Part shown: positions 35,504-44,110 of the stretch, one piece after another
Numbering within the stretch: the first letter of the stretch is position 1
Layout of the letters: each line of letters opens with the position of its first letter
DNA from: Sulfuricurvum sp.
GTDB taxonomy: Bacteria; Campylobacterota; Campylobacteria; Campylobacterales; Sulfurimonadaceae
Direction: 5' to 3'
Length of the DNA stretch: 64,000 bases
Assembly: GCA_028714915.1 (NCBI GenBank)
Contig: JAQTLL010000001.1
Span: 62,001 to 126,000, forward strand
The notes under the pieces: generated by a model
The model's input: the letters and a program-made list of their open reading frames with translations, nothing else
What the model was told of the DNA's origin: nothing
Database searches by the model: none
Translations under genes and position numbers: made by a program

Positions 35504-36910
35504 TTATGTAACAATTTGGGCATTCCAATGAGGAAAATGTCGTCGAACAAGAGCGTTAAATTCTACCTCGAACTCGGACGCTCCACCTCCTTTTTTAGCC
35601 TTTTTTTGGGTACTGCCGGTAATCATTCCCGCAGCCACGGTGTTGTTGGTGATTTTGTCAATCAGGATAAATCCTCCCGTTTGACGATTTTCTTCATACG
35701 TATCAAACACCAAAGGCTCTCCCAATACCAGACAAACCGACCCAATATCATTAAGTCCCAACTCATGGGCAACATGGCGAACTTGTGTATTGACATCAAC
35801 ACGATAATCAATCCCCTCGCCTACAGCAGACGTAACCGTTGAGCCTCTTTTAAACAAATAGCTTTTCCCTAAACGAAAAGGCTCTTCATCCATCCAAACG
35901 AGATTTGCCGTAATCGCATCCGATACACTAATGGGTTCACCCGTTTTGATGATTATATTTCCACGGCTGATGTCAATCTCTTCATTCAGTGTCAACGTTA
36001 TCGCTTGTGCGGTAGAAGCTGACTCCAAATTTCCGTCATAGGTCACAATCGCTTTGACCGTAGCATTTTTCCCCGATGGCAGCACCGTTATACTCTCACC
36101 GACACCGATAGTTCCCGAGGCAATCGTCCCGGCAAATCCTCGAAAATCGAGATTAGGACGGTTGACATACTGAACTGCCATTCGAAACGATGCATCCGGC
36201 GATGGTGCGGACAAAGGGACCTCTTCTAAAAGCTCTATCAATGTCTTACCCTCATACCAAGGGGTATGGACACTGCGTGTAACCACGTTATCCCCCTCCA
36301 GTGCAGACATCGGCACCGAATAAATTTGCTCTATCCCAAGCTCTTGGGCAAACGTCCGATATTCGGCATCGATTTTCTCAAATACATTTCGATTATAATT
36401 CAACAAATCCATTTTGTTAATCGCGACAACAACATTGCGAATCCCCAAAAGACGGACGATAAACGAGTGGCGGCGCGTCTGCGTCACAATCCCGTATCGA
36501 GCATCGATCAAGATAATCGCCAAATCCGCCGTCGAGGCTCCCGTCGCCATGTTGCGCGTATACTGCTCATGCCCTGGGGTGTCTGCTATGATGAACTTAC
36601 GTTTGTCGGTCGAAAAATAACGATACGCTACGTCGATCGTAATCCCCTGCTCCCGTTCGCTTTGCAACCCGTCCACCAGGAGTGCCAAATCGATTCTATC
36701 CCCTGTCGTCCCCGATTTTTTACTGTCATTTTTAATACTTTCGAGCTGATCCTCGAAAATCATTTTGGAATCGTGCAAAAGTCTCCCGATTAAGGTGCTT
36801 TTGCCATCATCGACACTGCCGCACGTTATAAAACGCAACAGCTCTTTGTGTTCTTGTTCCTGTAGATAGCTTTGAATATTTGAAGCTATCAAATCCGACT
36901 GATGTGCCAT
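35504..36910 (-). CDS. cysN: Sulfate adenylyltransferase subunit 1 (GTPase)
   Basis: GTP-hydrolysing partner of CysD in making APS from sulfate and ATP. P loop GSVDDGKSTLIGRL, switch II ADTPGHEQYTRNM and NKMDL are present; 468 residues, without a fused APS kinase, which fits the APS-reducing CysH of this operon. Its start abuts the cysD stop (TAATG). Confidence 0.96.
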   Translation of the reverse strand: MAHQSDLIASNIQSYLQEQEHKELLRFITCGSVDDGKSTLIGRLLHDSKMIFEDQLESIKNDSKKSGTTGDRIDLALLVDGLQSEREQGITIDVAYRYFSTDKRKFIIADTPGHEQYTRNMATGASTADLAIILIDARYGIVTQTRRHSFIVRLLGIRNVVVAINKMDLLNYNRNVFEKIDAEYRTFAQELGIEQIYSVPMSALEGDNVVTRSVHTPWYEGKTLIELLEEVPLSAPSPDASFRMAVQYVNRPNLDFRGFAGTIASGTIGVGESITVLPSGKNATVKAIVTYDGNLESASTAQAITLTLNEEIDISRGNIIIKTGEPISVSDAITANLVWMDEEPFRLGKSYLFKRGSTVTSAVGEGIDYRVDVNTQVRHVAHELGLNDIGSVCLVLGEPLVFDTYEENRQTGGFILIDKITNNTVAAGMITGSTQKKAKKGGGASEFEVEFNALVRRHFPHWNAQIVT

Positions 36911-37818
36911 TAAAAATATCCTTCAATTTTTTTCTTCTCCATGGAGCCTGCTTGATCGGCATCGATCAAACGCCCTTGTCTCTCGCTTGTTTTAGTCAAC
37001 AGCATTTCCTGAATGATGTCAGGAAGCGTCACCGCATCGCTGGCAATCGCACCCGTCAACGGATAACAGCCCAGCGTTCGAAAACGGACATTCTCGATAA
37101 CGGGGACTTCTCCCTCTTCGAGAGGAAACCGCTCGTCATCTACCATGATTTTAACTCCGCCACGTTCGACCACAGGTCTTGGCGCGGCAAAATAAAGGGG
37201 AACGAGAGGGATCCCTTCGAGATAAATGTATTGCCAAATATCAAGTTCCGTCCAGTTGGACAGAGGAAACACTCGGATGCTCTCACCTTTGTGAATCCGC
37301 CCATTGTAAATATTCCACAATTCCGGACGCTGTTTTTTAGGGTCCCATCGGTGGTTTTTGTCACGGAACGAATAGATTCGCTCTTTGGCACGGCTTTTTT
37401 CTTCATCCCGTCGCGCTCCGCCGAATACGGCATCAAATTTGTGTTCATTCAACGCCTGTTTAAGCCCCTCTGTTTTCATAATATCCGTATAGACGGAACT
37501 CCCGTGGGTAAAGGGGGTAACCCCTTTGGCAACACCGTCTGGATTCACGTGGGTCAACAGCGTCAATCCAAGCTCTTCAATACGACGGTCACGAAACTCG
37601 ATCATCTCTTTAAATTTCCATGTCGTGTCCACATGCAAAAGTGGAAAGGGCAGCTTTGAGGGATAAAATGCTTTCAATGCCAAATGAAGCATCACCGAAG
37701 AATCTTTCCCAATCGAATAAAGCATCGCCGGATTTTCAAATTCGGCAATCACTTCACGCATGATGTGGATCGATTCTGCTTCCAATACTTTAAGATGGGT
37801 CAGTCGTTCTTGAGTCAT
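36910..37818 (-). CDS. cysD: Sulfate adenylyltransferase subunit 2
   Basis: Catalytic ATP-pyrophosphatase-type subunit of ATP sulfurylase, 302 residues. The PP-motif [17 protein letters not shown] and [15 protein letters not shown] are the expected active-site segments. It is preceded by the 30-codon frame and cysH and followed by cysN. Confidence 0.96.
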   Translation of the reverse strand: MTQERLTHLKVLEAESIHIMREVIAEFENPAMLYSIGKDSSVMLHLALKAFYPSKLPFPLLHVDTTWKFKEMIEFRDRRIEELGLTLLTHVNPDGVAKGVTPFTHGSSVYTDIMKTEGLKQALNEHKFDAVFGGARRDEEKSRAKERIYSFRDKNHRWDPKKQRPELWNIYNGRIHKGESIRVFPLSNWTELDIWQYIYLEGIPLVPLYFAAPRPVVERGGVKIMVDDERFPLEEGEVPVIENVRFRTLGCYPLTGAIASDAVTLPDIIQEMLLTKTSERQGRLIDADQAGSMEKKKIEGYF

Positions 37819-37846
37819 CTTTATTCCTTTACAATTTCATTAATAT

Positions 37847-37939
37847 TCATACAAATAGGGCCCAATCGGCCAACTCCTCGCGTTGCGACGCACAGTCGTC
37901 TCCGCATATTTGACGCAAAATCGCCAGTAAAACAGACAT
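37847..37939 (-). CDS. Possible 30-residue peptide between cysH and cysD
   Basis: An open frame reading MSVLLAILRQICGDDCASQR and ending ADWALFV. It starts 2 bases after the cysH stop, with GGGAGG inside the last cysH codons, so translation coupled to cysH is possible. It contains two Cys four residues apart. No family is recognised; it could also be a leader-type peptide affecting cysD. Evidence is limited to position and the ribosome-binding site. Confidence 0.4.
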   Translation of the reverse strand: MSVLLAILRQICGDDCASQREELADWALFV

Positions 37940-37941
37940 TA

Positions 37942-38649
37942 TCAGCCTCCCTTTAGGTGCAAGCCGCACTCTTTATGTTCAGGGTTTTCCCACCACCATC
38001 GTCCGGCGCGTATATCTTCTCCCTCACTCACAGCACGGGTACACGGGGCACATCCGATACTCGGATACCCCAAATCATGCAATGCGTTATAGGGGAGCTT
38101 ATTTTCATTGATAGCGCTCCAAACGTCCTCTTCGCTCCACTCGATTAACAAATTTAGCTTAATCAATCCGTTTGCTTTGTCCCACTCCACCAGTCGCATC
38201 GTTTCGCGTGTCGGGGACTGAGCGCGTCGCAGTCCGGTAATCCAGACATCCAGCCCTTTTAACGCCCGTTGAAGCGGTGCGATTTTACGGACATGGCAAC
38301 ACATTTTTCGATTTTCTACACTCTCACGAAATCCGTTGATCCCTTGACGTTGATAGAGAACCTCAATATCCGCACTATTGGGAAAATAGACATCGATTTT
38401 AATACCGTATTTTTTATTCGTCTGATCCATCACGGTATAGGTCTCTTCGCTCAATCGCCCCGTATCGAGAGTAAAAATTTTAGCCTTTGGATTTTGTCTC
38501 AGCAGCAAATCGGTCAAGACCTGATCTTCCGCTCCAAAGCTCGTTGCTAAGGCAATCTTCTCTTTATAGGTTTGGGTAAAATAAGCCAATATTTTCTCAA
38601 TCGGTTCATTTTCAAACTCTCTGTTCAATAACTCAATCGTATTTTTCAT
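37942..38649 (-). CDS. cysH: APS reductase (CysH, iron-sulfur type)
   Basis: Reduces adenylyl sulfate to sulfite. The 235-residue protein has the C-terminal active-site ECGLH and the cluster Cys pairs MCCHVRK and CAPC, which mark APS reductases rather than PAPS reductases; no APS kinase gene is present in the operon. ATG at 38649 (MKNTIELL) replaces a longer frame without support. It follows the DUF2061 gene by 8 bp. Confidence 0.93.
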   Translation of the reverse strand: MKNTIELLNREFENEPIEKILAYFTQTYKEKIALATSFGAEDQVLTDLLLRQNPKAKIFTLDTGRLSEETYTVMDQTNKKYGIKIDVYFPNSADIEVLYQRQGINGFRESVENRKMCCHVRKIAPLQRALKGLDVWITGLRRAQSPTRETMRLVEWDKANGLIKLNLLIEWSEEDVWSAINENKLPYNALHDLGYPSIGCAPCTRAVSEGEDIRAGRWWWENPEHKECGLHLKGG

Positions 38650-38657
38650 CGTTACCC

Positions 38658-38888
38658 CTAAATTTGATAGTCGTTTTTGACTATCTTTATTCGTCCAAAA
38701 TTTGTTGTGTCCCAAATACGCTCATGAAAATAATATAAGACCATCTTCGTAAAAACTTCAATCGATCCGATGGAAAGTGCCCAAATCAAATTTCCGGTAA
38801 TAAAAAAGGCAATAACCATCGTATCAATCGTCCCCACCGTCCGCCAAGAGACGGCTTTAAGTACACTGCGATAATGTTTGTCTCTCAT
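38658..38888 (-). CDS. DUF2061 membrane protein
   Basis: A 76-residue protein starting MRDKHYRSVLKAVSWRTVGTI, with two membrane segments (about 20-40 and 42-58), matching the DUF2061 family. AGGAG lies about 10 bases upstream of the ATG, which directly follows the cysK stop. The role is unknown; its place in the cys operon suggests a link to sulfate or sulfur transport. Confidence 0.8.
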   Translation of the reverse strand: MRDKHYRSVLKAVSWRTVGTIDTMVIAFFITGNLIWALSIGSIEVFTKMVLYYFHERIWDTTNFGRIKIVKNDYQI

Positions 38889-38889
38889 C

Positions 38890-39822
38890 TCAAGTATTCT
38901 CCTCTGGAAACTCATAAAGTTCCGTACTCAAATACCGCTCACCGGTATCACACAAAATAGTGACGATTGTTTTCCCTTTATTTTCCGGACGAGCCGCGAT
39001 CTTGCGTGCAGCGGCAATATTGGCACCGGAGGAAATTCCCACCAGCAGCCCCTCTTTTTTTGCGATTTCTCTGGAAGCTTCAAAGGCTTCCTCATTCGTA
39101 ATCCGAACAATTTCATCATAAACTTTCGTATTGAGCACTTGCGGAATAAATCCAGCACCAATTCCTTGGATTTTATGCGCACCTGAGGGTTCTCCCGATA
39201 AAACGGGTGACGTATCCGGCTCCACCGCGATTACCTGAATATTTGGGTTATAGCGTTTTAGCACTTCCCCCACACCCGTAATCGTCCCCCCAGTACCGAC
39301 GGCAGCGACAAAAATATCAACCTTGCCCTCCGTATCACTCCATATCTCCTCTGCCGTTGTCGTTCGATGAATCTCAGAGTTATCCGGATTGTTAAACTGC
39401 TGTAACAAAACAGCATTGGGCAGTGTTTGTGAGAGTTCCAATGCTCTTGAAACCGCACCACCCATCCCCTTTTTAGGTTCAGTCAAGACGATTTGAGCCC
39501 CCAACGCCACCAAAAGCCGTCTGCGCTCAAGACTCATGGAACTGGGCATTGTCAGAATCAATTTTAATCCAAGATTTGCTGCCACAGAGGCAAGTGCAAT
39601 CCCGGTATTTCCGCTGGTAGGTTCAACGATAACACTCTCTTGCGTAATCTCGCCTCGTGCTATTGCTTTGAGTATCATATTACTGCCGATTCGATCTTTT
39701 ACCGATCCGGATGGGTTCATAAATTCGCATTTACCTAACAGTGTCGTTTCATTTTCTACATATTTCAGTTTAACCAGTGGTGTATTACCGATTAACTCTG
39801 TAATGTTGGCCGCTATTTTCAT
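38890..39822 (-). CDS. cysK: Cysteine synthase (O-acetylserine sulfhydrylase)
   Basis: PLP enzyme that joins sulfide to O-acetylserine. The PLP Lys lies in PSGSVKDRIG and the substrate loop in PTSGNTGIALA; GTGGTITGVGEVLK binds the phosphate. 310 residues from ATG 39822, which has GGAGG six bases upstream. First gene of the cys operon, downstream of a TetR-type operator at 39904. Confidence 0.96.
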   Translation of the reverse strand: MKIAANITELIGNTPLVKLKYVENETTLLGKCEFMNPSGSVKDRIGSNMILKAIARGEITQESVIVEPTSGNTGIALASVAANLGLKLILTMPSSMSLERRRLLVALGAQIVLTEPKKGMGGAVSRALELSQTLPNAVLLQQFNNPDNSEIHRTTTAEEIWSDTEGKVDIFVAAVGTGGTITGVGEVLKRYNPNIQVIAVEPDTSPVLSGEPSGAHKIQGIGAGFIPQVLNTKVYDEIVRITNEEAFEASREIAKKEGLLVGISSGANIAAARKIAARPENKGKTIVTILCDTGERYLSTELYEFPEENT

Positions 39823-39903
39823 CGTTCCCTCCTTCATAGGGTTTAGTAAAGACTCCTCGTGATGTGACTCACACCTAAAAGCGCTTGATTAAAACAACAA
39901 GAC

Positions 39904-39917
39904 TGAATATTCATTCA
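39904..39917 (-). promoter_or_regulatory. TetR-type operator before the cys operon
   Basis: TGAATATTCATTCA, extending to a perfect ACTGAAT-N4-ATTCAGT palindrome, the longest of the five. On the minus strand it lies about 15 bases after a possible -10 TAGAAT (39933-39938) with a -35 TAGACA 17 bases upstream, so it would cover the early transcribed region. Confidence 0.65.
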
Positions 39918-40036
39918 GTAATATTTGACGGTATTCTAACGAAAGTATATTTTATTGTCTAGTAAACATAGTATTTTAGTAGGGTATGTGATGAATTATG
40001 CTGGCAACTAGGGGGGATTCTTACTCTATGCGAGTA

Positions 40037-42889
40037 TTATAAGTATTGTGAAGGTTTATGAAAATAAAATCCCTGTGAAAAATCAACACCGATTTCTTTG
40101 ACGGTCTCAAAAACTTCTTTGGAGTGGACAAATTCGGCAACCGTTTTGATCCCAAGTCTTTTAGCAAAGGCAACAATCGTCTCTACAATAATACGGCTGT
40201 TTTCGTCTGTATCAATATTTTTTATCAGAGAGGCATCAATTTTGATAAAATCCACCTGCAGATTGAGAATGTAGGCAAAATTAGAATATCCGCTTCCAAA
40301 ATCATCAATCGCGATACGTCCTCCCCTCTGTTTTACTTTGTCAATAAACTGCCGTACCTCTTCAAAATTTTCAATTCCTTCCGATTCCAGAATTTCAAAG
40401 ATGACCCGGTTTGCTATACCTGAGTGTTCCAGTTTATCGAGAATAAACTGAACCGTTTGCGGATCTAAAATATCCTCAACCGAAAGGTTGATCGAAAATT
40501 CATAGATATTTTCCTGAAAAAATAAAAAAGTTTTTTCGATCATAATCCGTGTTAACTGGGGATAGAGTTTTGCTTTTTTTGCAACATCCAAAAATAAGAA
40601 AGGGGATACAATTTTACCGCCGGGCTCTATCAGCCGGATAAGGCACTCATATTTCGTCGGAAGCCCCGAACGGTTGTCAATGATCTGCTGATAGTAGGGT
40701 TGAGCTTGGATAGTATCATGGGCTTGATTGTCTATGATCCCCTGAAAAAACGGGATAATTCTATTCGCTGCGATTGCATCTCTAATTTTGCCGATATACT
40801 CGATATTACGTGCAATATCTTGTCGGATCGTACCAATGTCGTGAAGAATAGCAAACTCTTTTTCCTGCCGCTTTGCATAACGCAAAGCCATATCGGCATC
40901 GGTCAAAAGATGAGTTGCTTCCGTATGCTCCCGCACAGCGGCAGCCGGGTCAATCATCGCCCCTATGGTTACCTTGACAATCACACTGCTGTCGTTGACA
41001 TAAAAGGGGGATTTCTCAATATGAGAATGCAGTAAGCTTACAAAATCCTCGCAAGAGCTGTTTACAAAAGAACAACTCTCACATAAGAGAGCAAATTCAT
41101 CCGCATAGATACGATATAAAGTGAAGCTATCGGGGATGAAACTGGAAGCTATGCGCTCTGGCATCGCGAGTAAAATAGCATCGCCCGTTTCGGTACCGTA
41201 AAAATCGTTGATTTCGCCAAAACGATCAATGTTAATAAGAATCAAGGCAGGTTCTTTCATCAATACCAAATCTTCTAACAGTTTTGTCCTGTTGGGGAGA
41301 TGGGTGAGTGTATCGGTGTGCAACTGGTGAACAAGCTGCTCTTTTTGATTGATGAGCTGGGTGATGTCGTGCCGCGTCGAAACAAACTCGACAATCTCTC
41401 CCGCTTCATCCAAAATCGGGATAATAACCGAATCGGCATAGTAAATGGCCCCATCTTTTGTTCGGTTTTTCAAAATACCTGTCCATATTTTTTTATCGAG
41501 GATTGTTTTCCACAATATGCGATAAACCTCATCGGGAGTTTCCGAATTTTTGAAGATGCGATGGTTTTTTCCGATCAGCTCTTCACGCATATATCCCGTT
41601 CTAAGACAAAACTGGTCATTGACATAGGTGATAGTTCCGTTTGGATCGGTGATGGAGAGAATATTACTGGCATCAACCGCTTTTTTGTAGCTCTCTAAAA
41701 AAGCAAATGACTGCCCGATTTTTTTAGCCATATCATTAAACGCATGGGAGACATCCGCCATTTCATCATCAGTTCTGATCGGGATACGGGCAACATACTC
41801 ACCTATAGAGATCAAACGTGCAGCTCCGGTAAGATCGTTGATGGCTCCCATGAATGCCAAATAAAACCCAATCGTAAAATAAATTAAACAAGAAAGAGCC
41901 ATCAACGCAACAATCCAGCCGGCGACCATTTGACGGTTCAGATGAGAAAGCCTGTCATTTAAGTGCGATTGAAGCGCTATGGCTATGGTATCGTAGGCGT
42001 TGAAATAGGTAGTGATCGTATGGGTAGTATCTTGAAAATAATGGGTAGGATTGATCGTCCAATGATCGGTATTTAAAATGTGTGTCGTAAAAAGAGTCGA
42101 AAAATTCTCACTATCTACCCGCGTTGCCGAAACAGCCGGTGCAACCGTGAGACATATTTCCGGATGGCGTTCACAGGCAATATTGCTATTATCGATAATC
42201 CCGTCCAAATGAGAGCGAATTTTCCCGTACAGGATTGTCGCTTCTTTTTGCTCGTCAAAGGTGATAGAGTGCTTCAAAATAACACCCATACCAATCGCCC
42301 GTCCCTGCCCTGTATATTGGATTAATGCCGGTATATGATCACTCAAAATCTGGACAAGATTGTAAATGCTTAAATCAGCATCGGTAATTGTGTACGATTC
42401 AATACCGATATGCTCCATGAGGAGAAGAATTTTATCAATTAAGAGTGTATGATTGCGGTAGTTTTCGAGTGAAGATCGCTTCCAAAGCCCGTCTCGCAGT
42501 TCCCGCCATTGGGCTTTTATCACCTTCCATTCAGCAGTAACGGAGGGTGTCGGTGCGGTTATGGCATCAACACTGTCCATCGCAGCTTCAATACGCTTGA
42601 AGTTCTCTTCTACTTTTATTTTATAGGAAAGATCTCCTTGCTGTACAGCAACGGTCATCCCCCTCTCAAGCGGAATATACTCAAAAAAATATCGAATACT
42701 CTGTTGATACGCCAGTCCGGACTGAAGCTTCTGGATCGAACGGGATTCGCTTTGAATATGATCATATCCCGTATACAAAAACAGGAGAAAAGGGAGAAAA
42801 AATACGGCTGTTGCCAGTGCAAGCTTTTTGGGATATTTCATGCTGCTCATCATGGCAATAGCAGGAGAAAATAAGTTCATTAAATGCAT
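40037..42889 (-). CDS. Membrane NIT-like/HAMP/PAS/GGDEF/EAL signalling protein
   Basis: A 950-residue c-di-GMP enzyme. Helix at about 18-40, a periplasmic helical domain with ERGMTVAV resembling NIT nitrate/nitrite sensors, a second helix near 320-340, HAMP, PAS (SITDPNGTITYVNDQF), GGDEF and EAL. The GGDEF signature is YADEF, so cyclase activity is unlikely; the EAL domain has ECL instead of EAL but keeps DDFGSGYSNF and FIKIDASLI, so phosphodiesterase activity is plausible. GGGGAT precedes the ATG. It stands alone between the cys and hyp operons. Confidence 0.85.
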   Translation of the reverse strand: MHLMNLFSPAIAMMSSMKYPKKLALATAVFFLPFLLFLYTGYDHIQSESRSIQKLQSGLAYQQSIRYFFEYIPLERGMTVAVQQGDLSYKIKVEENFKRIEAAMDSVDAITAPTPSVTAEWKVIKAQWRELRDGLWKRSSLENYRNHTLLIDKILLLMEHIGIESYTITDADLSIYNLVQILSDHIPALIQYTGQGRAIGMGVILKHSITFDEQKEATILYGKIRSHLDGIIDNSNIACERHPEICLTVAPAVSATRVDSENFSTLFTTHILNTDHWTINPTHYFQDTTHTITTYFNAYDTIAIALQSHLNDRLSHLNRQMVAGWIVALMALSCLIYFTIGFYLAFMGAINDLTGAARLISIGEYVARIPIRTDDEMADVSHAFNDMAKKIGQSFAFLESYKKAVDASNILSITDPNGTITYVNDQFCLRTGYMREELIGKNHRIFKNSETPDEVYRILWKTILDKKIWTGILKNRTKDGAIYYADSVIIPILDEAGEIVEFVSTRHDITQLINQKEQLVHQLHTDTLTHLPNRTKLLEDLVLMKEPALILINIDRFGEINDFYGTETGDAILLAMPERIASSFIPDSFTLYRIYADEFALLCESCSFVNSSCEDFVSLLHSHIEKSPFYVNDSSVIVKVTIGAMIDPAAAVREHTEATHLLTDADMALRYAKRQEKEFAILHDIGTIRQDIARNIEYIGKIRDAIAANRIIPFFQGIIDNQAHDTIQAQPYYQQIIDNRSGLPTKYECLIRLIEPGGKIVSPFLFLDVAKKAKLYPQLTRIMIEKTFLFFQENIYEFSINLSVEDILDPQTVQFILDKLEHSGIANRVIFEILESEGIENFEEVRQFIDKVKQRGGRIAIDDFGSGYSNFAYILNLQVDFIKIDASLIKNIDTDENSRIIVETIVAFAKRLGIKTVAEFVHSKEVFETVKEIGVDFSQGFYFHKPSQYL

Positions 42890-43015
42890 ACAATCCCCTT
42901 TGCCTTATATAATATAATGAAGCGTAAAAGGTATGGTAGCATATTTTTATACCAAATTTTTCAACCTAAGGCAATCCTATTTTTTAATGTACTAAAAGAA
43001 TAAGATTCAAGACGG

Positions 43016-43765
43016 TTAAATCTTCACAACACTCGTTTCCCACCCGTCATATTGACCTTCACATTGATTTGCCAGATCAATAAGATGCAATGTCAGAGTA
43101 TCAATATCATAATAAAACGGTTTATCCTGACGGTAAAAACCAAGACCGAACATCGGAGTATTTTCATTAGGTTCTATCAAATCTTTTACGTTAAAAGACT
43201 CCAATTCAATACGCTCTACAAAAGAGTCTCGTTGCTCTGCGGTTTCAAAATAGACCTTGTGCTCAATCGCCCGAGCCAAATGAAGCGAGTCTCCCTTGGC
43301 TTTTAAATTATCACATACTTTATGATTTTGGATAATTTGCCACTCGATAGAGGTCGGGAAAAGAAGCTTGTGGTATATCTCCCAATCGGGATCCATTTTT
43401 GAGCCATATTCATAGTTATAATCCGAAAACTCTTTCATCGCCGATTGAACCATATCAGCCCACTCAAAATTGTGTTTGAGATAATAGATAAAGGTCATCT
43501 CGCCGTTAGAGACGATTTTACCGACATAATTGCCGATACGGTATCGCAGGGATTCCATCTCAATTTTATCTTCAATAAAGCTCAAGCTTGCCTCTTCCTC
43601 TTGGGAAATAAGCCCTTTATCGTTCGGATTTTTCATCGCTATTTTGATAAATCCCATAAAGTACTTATCCTCACTGGGCAACTCTGCTGAAATACCCGCA
43701 TTCACTAAAACCGAGGCGATATTGCCGTCGATTTGTTTCATATACAATTCCCAATATTCTTGCAT
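43016..43765 (-). CDS. DUF695/RraB-like protein at the end of the hyp operon
   Basis: A 249-residue cytoplasmic protein. The first part (1-130) resembles DUF695; the second (about 150-249: SLHLARAIEHKVYF, then YDIDTLTLHLIDLANQ and YDGWETSVVK) resembles RraB, the regulator of RNase E inhibition. It starts 3 bp after the hypA stop and so is probably co-transcribed with the hydrogenase maturation genes. What it does there is not known; effects on mRNA stability are a guess. Confidence 0.7.
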   Translation of the reverse strand: MQEYWELYMKQIDGNIASVLVNAGISAELPSEDKYFMGFIKIAMKNPNDKGLISQEEEASLSFIEDKIEMESLRYRIGNYVGKIVSNGEMTFIYYLKHNFEWADMVQSAMKEFSDYNYEYGSKMDPDWEIYHKLLFPTSIEWQIIQNHKVCDNLKAKGDSLHLARAIEHKVYFETAEQRDSFVERIELESFNVKDLIEPNENTPMFGLGFYRQDKPFYYDIDTLTLHLIDLANQCEGQYDGWETSVVKI

Positions 43766-43768
43766 TAT

Positions 43769-44110
43769 TTACTCCATTTCCAAAGTCATTAAAAACATAT
43801 CTTCGCCATCGATCACATGAACATCCAGACTGTCGCAGTCGGGACATTTATAATAAATCTCTTCCAATACCGTGATGGTTTTACACTGATTGCACTCTAT
43901 CGTCAACGGCTGCACATTCATCACAAACTCAGCAGCGTCACACACAGTCTTCTCTTTGAACGTATTAAACGCAATTTCGAGCAGATGGGGTTCAACTCCG
44001 GACATCTTGCCGATTTTAACGATAATTTTTTTGACCGACTCTGCTTCATTTTCACGTGCTATCTCTTCGCATTGGGTCAATAATGCCTGCACTATCGAAT
44101 ATTCATGCAT
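43769..44110 (-). CDS. hypA: Hydrogenase nickel incorporation protein HypA
   Basis: A 113-residue nickel chaperone that works with HypB. The start MHEYSIVQALL has the nickel-binding N terminus (Met1-His2-Glu3), and the zinc site is CNQC and CPDC. ATG at 44110 overlaps the hypX stop by one base; the longer frame would bury the required N terminus. Confidence 0.96.
   Translation of the reverse strand: MHEYSIVQALLTQCEEIARENEAESVKKIIVKIGKMSGVEPHLLEIAFNTFKEKTVCDAAEFVMNVQPLTIECNQCKTITVLEEIYYKCPDCDSLDVHVIDGEDMFLMTLEME

Noticed and set aside
37836..37849. A sixth operator before cysD (TTAATATTCATACA)
   Set aside because: It fits neither half of TGAAY-N4-RTTCA fully and is inside an operon, so it is probably chance.
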